The notes below the pieces were generated by a model. The model saw nothing but the letters and a program-made list of their open reading frames with translations. It had not been told where the DNA came from and ran no database searches. From assembly GCA_964427875.1 (NCBI GenBank), contig CAYRVX010000016.1:1-64000 (forward strand): DNA of 64,000 bases, read 5' to 3'. This document shows positions 1 through 8,055 of the stretch, piece by piece; within the stretch, counting starts at the first letter, position 1; every line of letters begins with the position of its first letter. The position numbers and the translations under genes are program-made. This DNA is from CAYRVX01 sp964427875 (GTDB taxonomy: Bacteria; Planctomycetota; Phycisphaerae; SM23-33).

Positions 1-277
1 CAAACGCACACCGACCCTACGACCACGGAGCCGGTCGTTCCATAGGGTCTAACCGTTTTTTGAAGACCGGCTGGCGTCGTGTTCTCGCGCCGAGGGGAGG
101 TGATGCGACTCCGCCCAGATGACGGCTCCCGCGATTCGGGGCAGGGCGTTTATGAACCGCATCGAAACGCCCAAGACCAAGCAGAAAACGGTTAGCGTCC
201 CCAATTTCCGTTGGCACGATCCCGGAAATCGGTGGGGCGTCCTCGGATTCTGTCGAGGGCCGCGCGCCGGGGGGGCG

Positions 278-1618
278 TCAGCGTCGGCGCCGTACCAGCA
301 GCACCCCGCCGATCGCCAGGAGTGCCAGCGTCGTCGGCTCGGGGACCTCCGATTGAATCAGGGCGCCGCCCCGGAGGATGATCTCCGCGGCGGGATCGAT
401 GTCGGCGTGCATGTAGTAAAGCGTGTGTCCGTTGAGATCCAGGGCCGAGTCCGGCCCGACGTAGAGGCGCCTCACGTAGACGGCCGCGTCGCCGCCGCCG
501 GGCTGGCTTGTGCGGTAGTCGACCAGTCTCAGGTTGCTGATGGAACCGCCCACGGCCAGCTCGGCCAGCTCGAAGCCGGCCTCGTATCCCTCCACTGTGG
601 GCCCCAGGTCCGCCGCGGCGACCTCGAACTTGTCCCACTCCCACTGCTCCCCTCCGTCGTAGATCAGGGTCACGTTCCTCAGGCCGGCCACAGTAGAGGG
701 GTTCTGGCTGTGGTTGTCGAACCAGGCGCCGTTGGGGTTGCCGCCCATGTGTATCCTCGTGCCCGGCACCGCCGTGAGGGAAGCATCGGCGTACAGTACG
801 AGGCTGTACTCCGCCCGGATCTGGGCCGACGCGTCGGTGATGTTGAGGTGTCCCGGTCCGCCGTATTTTCCTCCCACCTTGATTGTCTGCGCCGTGAGCG
901 AGCCGCCCGCCAGGTTGTAGATCCCCTGTGTGGCCCCGGCGATTGCCAGATTGCCCTCGACCGACACGCTCCCGCCGACCTGCTCGAAGATGCCGCCGGC
1001 AGTCACACTGATGTCGTCGGCGTCAACGACCCCCAGTCCGCTCAAATCGTATCTGCTGGTCAGCCCCCCGCCGGCGCGAACCATGAGCACGTCGCTTACC
1101 GTGACCTGCCCGTTGCTGTGTGTGAAGGTCGCCGCCCCGCGCTGCCCTACCGAGAGAGCACCAGCCGATAACGTCCCGCCCGTCATCAGGTAGGAGGCAT
1201 TGGCCGAGTCATCGCCCAGCCAGACTCCCCCGGCCGAGTGCGCCCCCGCGATCTGGTGGAAGCTCCCGGTCCCTTCCGCGCCGATGCATTCGCTCCAACT
1301 GACCGACAGGGATCCGCCGTTCATGATGACGTGGCCGGCGCTGCCAGGACCGCCATCGGCCACGTCCAGCCGTTCACAGTTCTCCCCGAGGCTGGAGATG
1401 ATGGCCGTGCCGCCGTTGTTGATGTGGGCCTGTTTCGTGTTGGGGTTGCCGAGGTCCGGCTCCCCCAGGGTCCAGTTGGGGCCGTGGGACCAGTCGCCGC
1501 TGCCGGGGGCCTGCCACATCGTCACGCCAAACGCCGAGGCGCCGGGCAGCATGCACGCCGCCAGCAGGAGGGCCCGGAACGGAGATGACAACAGGTACGA
1601 ACACTTCTTCGAAGGCAT
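278..1618 (-). CDS. PEP-CTERM secreted protein, beta-rich
   Basis: Predicted exported surface protein of 446 residues. The start at 1618 (MPSKKCSYLL) gives a signal peptide with a hydrophobic stretch at about residues 13-28, and GAGGAG lies 8 nt upstream; an in-frame start further upstream would bury the signal. The body is rich in Gly, Ser, Asn and short repeating beta segments (such as GGSLSVS, GGTLSAGALSVGQ, GGSVSVEGNLAIAG), typical of autotransporter-like or beta-helical passenger proteins. The end VPEPTTLALLAIGGVLLVRRRR is a textbook PEP-CTERM signal: VPEP motif, membrane segment and Arg cluster. Function is unknown; by family knowledge it would be sorted by an exosortase, which is not in this window. 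Confidence 0.85.
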   Translation of the reverse strand: MPSKKCSYLLSSPFRALLLAACMLPGASAFGVTMWQAPGSGDWSHGPNWTLGEPDLGNPNTKQAHINNGGTAIISSLGENCERLDVADGGPGSAGHVIMNGGSLSVSWSECIGAEGTGSFHQIAGAHSAGGVWLGDDSANASYLMTGGTLSAGALSVGQRGAATFTHSNGQVTVSDVLMVRAGGGLTSRYDLSGLGVVDADDISVTAGGIFEQVGGSVSVEGNLAIAGATQGIYNLAGGSLTAQTIKVGGKYGGPGHLNITDASAQIRAEYSLVLYADASLTAVPGTRIHMGGNPNGAWFDNHSQNPSTVAGLRNVTLIYDGGEQWEWDKFEVAAADLGPTVEGYEAGFELAELAVGGSISNLRLVDYRTSQPGGGDAAVYVRRLYVGPDSALDLNGHTLYYMHADIDPAAEIILRGGALIQSEVPEPTTLALLAIGGVLLVRRRR

Positions 1619-2043
1619 GACCCGACTCCTCGTCTTGCTCCCGTCAGGGGAGCACAAGAAACGGCAAGTGAGCGACTTGCCCGGACACATGCCTCCGCCG
1701 CACGCGAAACGACCACTCACAGGCCCATCGAGCCGGGCCTGAATCGAGTCACATGCGGACCCATTTGTATAACTTTAGGCAAGTCAGCCTCGCATATCAA
1801 CAGGAAACCGACGTAACTCCCCGGCAGGACCCCATTGGCCAGGATGCTCGCCGCGGCGTTCTTTCTCATTTTGGCCCTTGTTAGCGGACGGGGCCGGCAG
1901 TTTTTTTGAAATCTGCCGATTTTCGTTGTGCAAAAGGGCCTGCGAGATGTATATGCCTGCTACGGGGGGATCATGCATCACAAGGGAAGATAGGGCGGTC
2001 GATTAAACAAAAAATGCGAAACAAACCCAAACCCGGATTATTC

Positions 2044-2070
2044 ACCACAGAGAGCACAGAGAACACAGAG
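2044..2070. repeat. Three tandem 9-bp units (NNCACAGAG)
   Basis: Three consecutive nonamers, ACCACAGAG, AGCACAGAG and AACACAGAG, preceded by TTC. Read on the plus strand this yields the peptide string TTESTENTE. I recall the same peptide in many spurious hypothetical proteins of environmental bacteria, which suggests a widely dispersed repeat. It is not coding here. Confidence 0.7.
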
Positions 2071-2245
2071 ATTATGATTTCGCAAGTGGTTACGACACGG
2101 GCGTTCGGACCGATGGGAGAACGCCCTGCCTCTTGCGCGTTGGCAGTCGTCGCCGAATGCGTTATTGGTAAAGCATTCTATTTCAATACCTTACCTGCTC
2201 CGTGGCCCCTGTGAGACCTGTGTGCTTCCGAATGATCCGCTATAA

Positions 2246-2312
2246 GTGTTTTTACCAAACAAAGCCATTTTTGGGAAAATCGCGCATAAAGCCGTTTTTA
2301 ATAAGGTCTTAT
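2246..2312. repeat. AT-rich segment with imperfect direct repeat
   Basis: AAAGCC(A/G)TTTTT occurs twice, at 2261-2272 and 2288-2299, inside an AT-rich island. In one frame it reads FYQTKPFLGKSRIKPF. Similar KTKPF/YQTKPF strings recur in intergenic artefact proteins of Phycisphaerae-type genomes, from memory. A dispersed repeat is therefore plausible but unproven from one copy. Confidence 0.4.
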
Positions 2313-2424
2313 GGAGGACGGTGCCGAGTTTTGCCCGAGCGGAGCTCGGGGGCGGGACCGAGCTTGGCGACATGCCCGCCGCGCCCGCCGCCTTCCTCGG
2401 CGATCCGGCGAGCTCCGGTCCGCC

Positions 2425-3558
2425 TCACGGGCTGTTGCCGCCGACTGAACCACGCCCGATCTGCTCGTAGAGGGCCTCGTGCGCGGCGACGGCGGCGTCG
2501 ATGGAGAAGTGCTCGACGATCCTTCTGCGTGCGGCCTTGCCGAGACGCAGGCGAAGTGCCCGGTCGGCGGCGAGACGGTGTATGGCGTCGGCCAGGGCGA
2601 CGGGCTCTTCCCGCTCGACCAGCAGGCCGGTCCGGCCGGGCTCGACGAGGTCGCGAATGCCCGGCACGTCCGTCCCGACGGCGGGCAGGGCGGCGCTCAT
2701 CGCCTCGCCCAGCGCGAGCGGCCAGCCCTCCCACAGGCTGGGCATCACGAAGACGTCGGCCGCGGAGAGCACGCCGCGCACGTCCTCGACGTGGCCGAGC
2801 AGCCGCGTGCGGTGGCCCGCCTCGCCGTGGGAGATGAAGTTCTCGACGGCCGGGCGCTTCGGGCCGTCGCCGGCGATGACCAGGTCGACCGCGTCGCCGC
2901 GCCCGCCGAGGTGACTCATCGCCGCCAGCAGCGTGTCGACGCCCTTGTAGAACTCCAGCCGGCCGACGAAGGCCGCCAGGACGGCCCCGCGGGCGATGCC
3001 CCATTGCCTGCGGAGTCGGCGCCGCCCGGCCGCGTCGCGAGAGAAGGCCTCCACGTCGACGCCCCAGGGAATGACGGTGTAGTGGTGGTCGGGCAGGCCG
3101 CTGCGGGCGGCGTGATGGGCCCGGACGGACTCGGACACGCAGATGATCCGATCGCACGCGTCGGCCAGGAAGCGCGTGTAGGCGAACTGCCACGGCCGGA
3201 AGCGCCCTTCGGCCGTCCAGACCGTGTGGACCACGTGCGGGACGGACGCGGCCCCGGCGGCGGGTCGGCCGGCGAGGTCGGCGTGGAAGAGATGCGTGTG
3301 GAGAACGTCGATCCGCTCGCGGCGAAGCAGCTCCGTCAGGCGGGGCAGCTTGAGCACGTCCCACTTGCCGCGGACGCCGAGGACGGTGACCTTGATGCCG
3401 GCCTCTCGGAGCCACCCGGCGACGTCACCGGTTTGAAGCGCGACCACCTGCACGTCGAAGCGGCGGCGGTCCAGGCGCGTGGACAGCTCGCACACGCCGC
3501 GCTCGGCCCCGGCGGGGCGAAGGGAGGTGATCAACTGGCATATCCGCAGACGGTCCAT
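2425..3558 (-). CDS. Glycosyltransferase, GT4 family
   Basis: Retaining GT-B glycosyltransferase of 377 residues, expected to be cytoplasmic or membrane-associated and to transfer a sugar from an NDP-sugar. The N-terminal acceptor domain opens with the GT4-like RICQLITSLRPAGAERGV. The C-terminal donor domain carries the EX7E motif (EGWPLALGE) plus AAFVGRLEFYKGVDTLL and VIAGDGPKR. The start MDRLRI at 3558 matches the usual family start; a longer in-frame extension runs through a tandem repeat and is not coding. It is the last gene of a leftward set with the URO-D-like and GH130 genes. Its actual acceptor is unknown. Confidence 0.88.
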   Translation of the reverse strand: MDRLRICQLITSLRPAGAERGVCELSTRLDRRRFDVQVVALQTGDVAGWLREAGIKVTVLGVRGKWDVLKLPRLTELLRRERIDVLHTHLFHADLAGRPAAGAASVPHVVHTVWTAEGRFRPWQFAYTRFLADACDRIICVSESVRAHHAARSGLPDHHYTVIPWGVDVEAFSRDAAGRRRLRRQWGIARGAVLAAFVGRLEFYKGVDTLLAAMSHLGGRGDAVDLVIAGDGPKRPAVENFISHGEAGHRTRLLGHVEDVRGVLSAADVFVMPSLWEGWPLALGEAMSAALPAVGTDVPGIRDLVEPGRTGLLVEREEPVALADAIHRLAADRALRLRLGKAARRRIVEHFSIDAAVAAHEALYEQIGRGSVGGNSP

Positions 3559-3635
3559 GGTCGCAATCGATACCCGATGCTCGCTCGCAGGACAAGCGCC
3601 CTGCGTGCTTCTTCGGCAAAGCTGCCTGTGTCGCT

Positions 3636-3720
3636 GAAGCGAACAGGCCGGGGAAGCGAACAGGGCGAGGAAGCGAACAGGGCGAGGAAGCGAACAGGGC
3701 GAGGAAGCGAACAGGCCGGG
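3636..3720. repeat. Five tandem copies of a 17-bp unit
   Basis: Five contiguous 17-mers fill exactly 85 bases. The consensus is GAAGCGAACAGGSCGRG: copies 1 and 5 end GGCCGGG, and copies 2 to 4 are identical and end GGGCGAG. The array lies between the URO-D-like gene and the glycosyltransferase start, so it would be transcribed in the operon. There are no spacers, so it is not a CRISPR. Confidence 0.95.
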
Positions 3721-3737
3721 GTAACCGGGGGGAGGAG

Positions 3738-4751
3738 CTATGGCGCCTGGTCCTGCGCGCGGAGGACTTCCATCATGGCGATGAGGTTCTCGGGGGGCAC
3801 GTCGTAGGGGACGCTGTGAGAGGGAGAGAAGATGTACCCGCCGTCGCGGCCGGCGTCGAGCAGGGTCCGGGCGGCCTGGCGGACCTCCTGGGGCGTGCCG
3901 AAGGGCAGGACCTTCTGGATGCTCATCCCGCCGTGGAATGCCAGGCGGCCGTGGTAGGCCTTCTTGACCGCCAGGACGTCCATGACTTCCGGCTGGAACG
4001 GGTTGAAGCAGCTCAGGCCGATCTCGATCAGGTCGTCGAACAGCTCGGTCACGCACCCGCAGGAGTGCAGGAAGACGAACTTGCCCGCCTCGCGCACCGG
4101 GGCGAACATCCGCGCGAGGCGCGGCTTGATGTAGTGCCGCCAGTGGTCGATTCCCATGATCAGGCCGGTCTGCATGCCGTAGTCGTCGCCGAAGTAGACG
4201 GCGTCGAGATCAAACGCCAGCGCCCGGCGGACCTCGATGAGGTTGTGCTCGACGATGGCGTCCATGAACTTCTCGACGAACCTGGGGCGCTTGACCATGT
4301 CCATCAGCAGGTCGGCCATGCCTCGCATCGTCCAGGCGCGCTCGTAGAGGGAGAAGCCGATCCGGTAGCAGCGAAAGAGGTCCGTATGGGCGGCAATCAG
4401 CTCGGCGACGTCCTCGTACCAGGAGTCGTCGTCGGCGTCCGGCCATCGGTAGCCGTCCAGGTCCTCGGGCCTGCGAATGGGCCACTCCATCGGCGTGCCG
4501 ATGTCCTTGTCCACGCTGCGGTCCCAGAGGACCCCGTGGATGTCGCGGTAGTGGTCCTCGTCGAGCTTCTCGAAGCGCCCGATGTCCGCCCCCAGCGGCA
4601 GGATGTGGGAATCGACGAACGGCTCGAGGTCGTCGCTGCCGAGGTGCCTGCCCATCCGCTCGGCGCACTGCTGCGTCATGTCCCACGCCCAGGGCACGTA
4701 AGGCGGGGGCCGGAAGCTCAGCGCATCGATCACGACTTGCCGTTTGGTCAT
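3738..4751 (-). CDS. Uroporphyrinogen decarboxylase-like (URO-D) protein
   Basis: 337-residue TIM-barrel protein of the URO-D superfamily. It shows family-like segments DLDAVYFGDDYGMQTGLI, FVFLHSCGCVTELFDDLIEIG, NPFQPEVMDV and a C-terminal YIFSPSHSVPYDVPPENL. HSCGC and the SHSVP stretch resemble the corrinoid or methyltransferase-type branch rather than true HemE, whose substrate arginines are not apparent. Start 4751 is supported by GAGAGGAG about 11 nt upstream. It sits between GH130 and GT4 genes; such paralogues are common in planctomycete carbohydrate loci, where their role is unresolved. Confident of the superfamily, not of the reaction. Confidence 0.8.
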   Translation of the reverse strand: MTKRQVVIDALSFRPPPYVPWAWDMTQQCAERMGRHLGSDDLEPFVDSHILPLGADIGRFEKLDEDHYRDIHGVLWDRSVDKDIGTPMEWPIRRPEDLDGYRWPDADDDSWYEDVAELIAAHTDLFRCYRIGFSLYERAWTMRGMADLLMDMVKRPRFVEKFMDAIVEHNLIEVRRALAFDLDAVYFGDDYGMQTGLIMGIDHWRHYIKPRLARMFAPVREAGKFVFLHSCGCVTELFDDLIEIGLSCFNPFQPEVMDVLAVKKAYHGRLAFHGGMSIQKVLPFGTPQEVRQAARTLLDAGRDGGYIFSPSHSVPYDVPPENLIAMMEVLRAQDQAP

Positions 4752-4786
4752 TGCCGGAAACGCTCCTCTCGGCGTCGCCGCGATCG

Positions 4787-5836
4787 CTACAGCTCGTTCT
4801 TTGCGGCCTTGACCATCTCGTCGACGGTCGTGACGGCGGCGGCGCAGGTCCGGTCGGCCGCCCCGTAGTAAACGGTCATCGTGCCGTCGTCGTCGGCGAT
4901 GAGCCCGTTGGAGAAGACGCAACTGCCGTAGACGCCCTTGAGCTCGTAGTCCATCTCGGGCTCGAGGACCGGCCGGCGGCTGCGCGCGAGCACCCGCTCG
5001 GGGTGCTCCAGGTCGCTGAGCATGGCGGCGAGGTGGTACCTGCCGCTGTCGTCGGCGCCGTGGTAGATCTCCAGCCAGCCGTCTTCGGTGCGAACCGGCG
5101 GGGCGCCGCAGCCGACCCGCTCGGAGGCCCACGTTCCCGGCGTGGGGGCCAGCGTCATCTCGTGGCGGCCCCACGAGAGCAGGTCCGGTGAATACGCCGT
5201 CCAGATCGAGGCCGGGTTGAACTCGCTGGCGTACGGGCGGTGGCGGCAGACGTACAGCCCGCGGACCTTGGCCGGGAAGATGCACACGTCCTTCTGGTAG
5301 GGCGGGAAGATCACGCCGAGCTTCTCGAAACGGACGAAGTCCCGGGTGGCCGCCAGGGCCACCGTCACGCCGCGGCCGGAGACGGCCGTGTACGTGATGA
5401 GGTACCGCCCGTCGATGTGCGTGATCCGCGGGTCCTCGCAGCCGTAGGCCTCGTACGGCGTGGAGGGGAAGATGGCCGGCTCGTCGTCAAAGCGGAAGTT
5501 CACCCCGTCGGCGCTGCGGGCGATCCGCAGGTGGGACAGGCTCGTCAGCAGCATCCTGCCGTCGAGGAAGTAGCCTCTGGCGTCGCGGATGTCCAGCCTG
5601 GGGTCGTCGGTTGCGATGCGGCCGACCTTCACGTCGCCGGCGTCGGCGTCGTAGTAGAGATACGTGACGTATCCGCTCTCGTCGGGCGGCCTCTCGCCGA
5701 CGCGGACCAGCAGCAGGATCTCACGCCCGAACCGGACAGCCCCGGGGTTCAGGGTGCACATCACCCGCAGGCCGTCCTGCGTGGGCTTCAGGTCGTCGGG
5801 GCTCAGCAGCGGGTTGGCGTCAAGCCGTTTCAGCAT
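4787..5836 (-). CDS. GH130 beta-mannoside phosphorylase-like glycosidase
   Basis: 349-residue five-bladed propeller of glycoside hydrolase family 130, whose members phosphorolyse or hydrolyse beta-1,2- or beta-1,4-mannosides. Visible signatures are NPGAVRFGREILLLVRV near the start, GCEDPRITHIDGRYLITYT with the family's catalytic Asp in EDPR, and PPYQKDVCIFP. Start 5836 (MLKRLDANPLLSP) matches the family N-terminus, with AAGG nearby; an alternative GTG at 5902 would add 22 residues. No signal peptide is seen, so intracellular action is likely. It is the first gene of the leftward GH130, URO-D, GT4 set. Which mannoside is used cannot be read from sequence. Confidence 0.85.
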   Translation of the reverse strand: MLKRLDANPLLSPDDLKPTQDGLRVMCTLNPGAVRFGREILLLVRVGERPPDESGYVTYLYYDADAGDVKVGRIATDDPRLDIRDARGYFLDGRMLLTSLSHLRIARSADGVNFRFDDEPAIFPSTPYEAYGCEDPRITHIDGRYLITYTAVSGRGVTVALAATRDFVRFEKLGVIFPPYQKDVCIFPAKVRGLYVCRHRPYASEFNPASIWTAYSPDLLSWGRHEMTLAPTPGTWASERVGCGAPPVRTEDGWLEIYHGADDSGRYHLAAMLSDLEHPERVLARSRRPVLEPEMDYELKGVYGSCVFSNGLIADDDGTMTVYYGAADRTCAAAVTTVDEMVKAAKNEL

Positions 5837-6228
5837 CGCCTGCCTTGCCGTTTCCGATAGGCGCGCTTCGGGCCGCCGCGGTCGTTGGCCTTCCGCTCTC
5901 ACGGAGACACCATTCTATGAGGCGGCGGCAGTGCGGGAAAGCCCCCAAATGGCCTCATGCAAATGAAACGGCCCGGCCGATATTGCCAGATACGGACCGG
6001 TTTGGACCGGCCGGGACGCTACGCGCTGGCTTGACAATCGGATATCTCGCGGCCCAGGATTCCCGCCGTGCCTCCGGCCTCGTCAAGGCGAAACCGGGCA
6101 AAAAAACCGCCGTCCCATGACCCCCAACATGTCGGGCGGGTAGCCGCTCTGGAGCACCATGTTTTGGGTAAAAGGCGTGCTGGGCGATCGTAAGGCGAAG
6201 CGGATTCGGTTTTTTCCCGGTTTTTTGC

Positions 6229-6257
6229 TTGTCAGGGTTCCAGTTTGTGGCTAGATT
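6229..6257 (+). promoter_or_regulatory. Promoter for mraZ/dcw cluster
   Basis: TTGTCA (6229-6234), a 17-nt spacer, then TAGATT (6252-6257), about 40 nt before the mraZ ATG. The -35 matches the consensus at 5 of 6 positions and the -10 at 4 of 6. Position and spacing fit a sigma-70-type promoter for the whole cluster. Confidence 0.55.
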
Positions 6258-6271
6258 TCCCTAGTGTTCCC
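6257..6271. promoter_or_regulatory. Candidate MraZ operator (TTCCC-N5-TTCCC)
   Basis: Two TTCCC direct repeats with 10-bp periodicity (6257-6261 and 6267-6271), immediately after the -10 element. On the other strand this reads TGGGA-N5-AGGGA. MraZ proteins are known to bind TGGG-type direct repeats with 5-nt spacers upstream of their own gene, so autoregulation is a reasonable inference. Only two repeats are clear here, against three in E. coli. Confidence 0.45.
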
Positions 6272-6296
6272 ACGAAGTGGTACCAGGGACCGACAC

Positions 6297-6767
6297 ATGG
6301 CGCTCTTTGTCGGGGAATTCGAGCAGACGATCGATGCGAAGCATCGCATGGTGATCCCCGCGGCGTTACGGGAGCAGATCGTTCCCGAGGAGGACGGTCG
6401 GGAGTTCATACTGGTCCTCTCGCCGGACCGGCACCTGTGGTTGTATCCGGATCTCTCGTACCGTCGGCTGTTGGCGAGGCTGAAGCCTTCTCCGCTGCCG
6501 GACCGGCGGTCCTGGAAGACTCGCCTGCTGTTTGCCATGGCCAGGCTCGTCAAGCCGGACAAGCAGGGTCGGATCGTACTGCCGGAGAAGTCGATGCGGC
6601 GGGCGGCGATCTCCCAAGCGGTCACGCTGGTGGGCGACTTCGATCACATAGAGATCTGGCCGACGGACGAGTGGGAACTGCACGTCCAGGAACGCCTGCC
6701 CGTGTACGGCGAAATGCTGTACGAAGCGGCGGACAGGCTGCGAATCGAGACGATGGCGACCGACTGA
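6297..6767 (+). CDS. mraZ: Transcriptional regulator MraZ
   Basis: 156-residue MraZ, a DNA-binding repressor of division and cell-wall operons, with two SpoVT/AbrB-like halves. First half: FVGEFEQTIDAKHRMVIPAALRE; second half: VKPDKQGRIVLPEKSMRRAAI followed by VTLVGDFDHIEIW. The ATG at 6297 begins at the conserved MALFVGEFEQ, with AGGGA about 10 nt upstream; an upstream in-frame ATG at 6264 would overlap the promoter. It is slightly longer than the usual 140-150 residues. It heads the dcw cluster and probably controls it through the TTCCC repeats just upstream. Confidence 0.95.
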   Translation: MALFVGEFEQTIDAKHRMVIPAALREQIVPEEDGREFILVLSPDRHLWLYPDLSYRRLLARLKPSPLPDRRSWKTRLLFAMARLVKPDKQGRIVLPEKSMRRAAISQAVTLVGDFDHIEIWPTDEWELHVQERLPVYGEMLYEAADRLRIETMATD

Positions 6768-6862
6768 GAAGCTCGACACCTGCTAATCGTTTCGGCGGAA
6801 GGTGGCTGGACCCCGCCGGTGGCGAGAAGAGGAATCAACCCGATGAGAAAGGAGTCTCCAGC

Positions 6863-7105
6863 ATGCTCATCTCCCAGGAAGCCCGAGGCGGACCCGCCCG
6901 GTCGCAGGGAAGCGGCCGGGTGAGCTTTGCGGAACTGCGGCACCGGCTTGCCGACCCGCCGTCGCTAAGCGACGGCAACCGCCAGTATCTGGCTGAGTTG
7001 GCAAGGCGCCTGGCGCGCGTTAGGGCTCAGGGAGGTGAGTATGTCCGGGTTGGGTTCTCCGGCAGGGCGACGGCGGCGCTGGCGGAGCGCACGCCCCTGG
7101 CCTGA
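6863..7105 (+). CDS. Small hypothetical protein between mraZ and rsmH
   Basis: 80-residue ORF starting MLISQEARGG, preceded by GAAAGGAG at ideal distance, one of the best ribosome sites in the cluster. It ends 15 nt before rsmH. The sequence is charged and Arg/Ala-rich (a predicted helical middle, RQYLAELARRLARVRAQGG), with no signal peptide, membrane segment or motif I recognise. Position and translation signal argue for a real gene. It could be a planctomycete-specific cell-division accessory factor or a translational-coupling leader for rsmH, which has no clear ribosome site of its own. Confidence 0.6.
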   Translation: MLISQEARGGPARSQGSGRVSFAELRHRLADPPSLSDGNRQYLAELARRLARVRAQGGEYVRVGFSGRATAALAERTPLA

Positions 7106-7119
7106 TCGGGCGCGGCGCG

Positions 7120-8055
7120 ATGCGGCGCGTTCCCGGGCATCTTTCCGTCCTTCGAACAGAGGTGCTTCGGGTCCTGCGGCCGGGAGGGCGCCGGCTCCTG
7201 GTGGACTGCACCATTGGGCCGGGCGGGCACGGGGAGGCACTTCTCGATGCCGCCGGGCCCGGCGCCCGACTGGTGGGCATCGACCTCGACGAGACGCAGT
7301 TGAGGTCGGCCCGGAAGGACCTCGCGAGGTTCGGCCGTCGCGTTCGGCTGTTTCAGGCGAACTTCGCGGACATCTCGGAAGTTCTGGCCGAGGCGGGCGA
7401 GCGGCAGGTTGACCTGCTCCTGGCCGATCTGGGTGTCGCATCCGACCAGTTGGATCAGGCGGATCGCGGCCTGAGCTTTTCGACGGACGGGCCGCTCGAC
7501 ATGAGACTGGACCCGCGGTCGCCACGGACGGCGGCGGATCTGGTTAACCGGCTCTCGCAGGCCGAGTTGGCCGATCTGATCTACACGGGCAGCGAGGAAC
7601 GTTACAGCCGGCGGATCGCACGGGCGATCGTGGCCGCCAGGAAGCAAAACCGAATAGAGCGGACGCTGGAACTGGCGCGGATCGTCGCCGGGGCCGTCCC
7701 GCGTGCTGCGCGAAGGGCCCGGCGGGGCGTTCATCCCGCCACGCGCACGTTCCAGGCCCTTCGCATTGCCGTCAATCACGAGATGGACAATCTGGACAGG
7801 CTCCTGGAGCAGTTGCCGGATGTCCTGGCCCCGGGCGGCGCGGCGGGTGTCATCAGTTTTCACTCGCTTGAGGATCGGCGGGTCAAGCGCTGTTTCGCGC
7901 GCCTGGCCGAACGTCACCAGGCGACCGTGCTGACGAAGAAACCCATCGCCGCCGGGGCCCACGAGGTCGAAACGAACCCGCGGAGCCGATCCGCGAAACT
8001 TCGCGCCATCGAGAGAACCGAAACAGCTCCTTCTGGGCGGAGGCCGAAAGAATGA
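7120..8055 (+). CDS. rsmH: 16S rRNA m4C1402 methyltransferase RsmH
   Basis: 311-residue SAM-dependent methyltransferase that methylates N4 of 16S rRNA C1402. Family motifs are seen in order: HLSVLRTEVLRVL at the N-terminus, VDCTIGPGGHGEALL (SAM site), VGIDLDE, DLLLADLGVASDQLD, RGLSFSTDGPLDMRLD, the HPATRTFQALRIAVN segment and GVISFHSLEDRRVKR. Length is normal. It follows the small ORF by 15 nt and overlaps the LysM gene by 4 nt (ATGA), so the three are likely translated in a coupled way. Confidence 0.96.
   Translation: MRRVPGHLSVLRTEVLRVLRPGGRRLLVDCTIGPGGHGEALLDAAGPGARLVGIDLDETQLRSARKDLARFGRRVRLFQANFADISEVLAEAGERQVDLLLADLGVASDQLDQADRGLSFSTDGPLDMRLDPRSPRTAADLVNRLSQAELADLIYTGSEERYSRRIARAIVAARKQNRIERTLELARIVAGAVPRAARRARRGVHPATRTFQALRIAVNHEMDNLDRLLEQLPDVLAPGGAAGVISFHSLEDRRVKRCFARLAERHQATVLTKKPIAAGAHEVETNPRSRSAKLRAIERTETAPSGRRPKE

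Larger units (their letters stand above)
1619..2424. other. Intergenic region with short repeats, no gene
   Basis: About 800 bases without a convincing gene. The open frames here lack ribosome sites and use repeat sequence. The stretch is AT-richer than its surroundings, especially 2230-2310. It contains a 9-bp tandem repeat and a dispersed-repeat-like segment, both listed separately. A possible leftward -10 element for the PEP-CTERM gene (TTATAC on the minus strand near 1770) is too weak to call. Confidence 0.6.

Noticed and set aside
1..277. Leftward open frame 17-217 at the window start
   Set aside because: No ribosome site, no similarity or domain; the stretch is left as non-coding.
3636..3720. 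CRISPR array
   Set aside because: Repeats are contiguous 17-mers without spacers and no cas genes exist in the window.
6031..6036. Perfect TTGACA as a second mraZ promoter
   Set aside because: No -10-like hexamer at 16-18 nt; the element at 6229-6257 is better placed.
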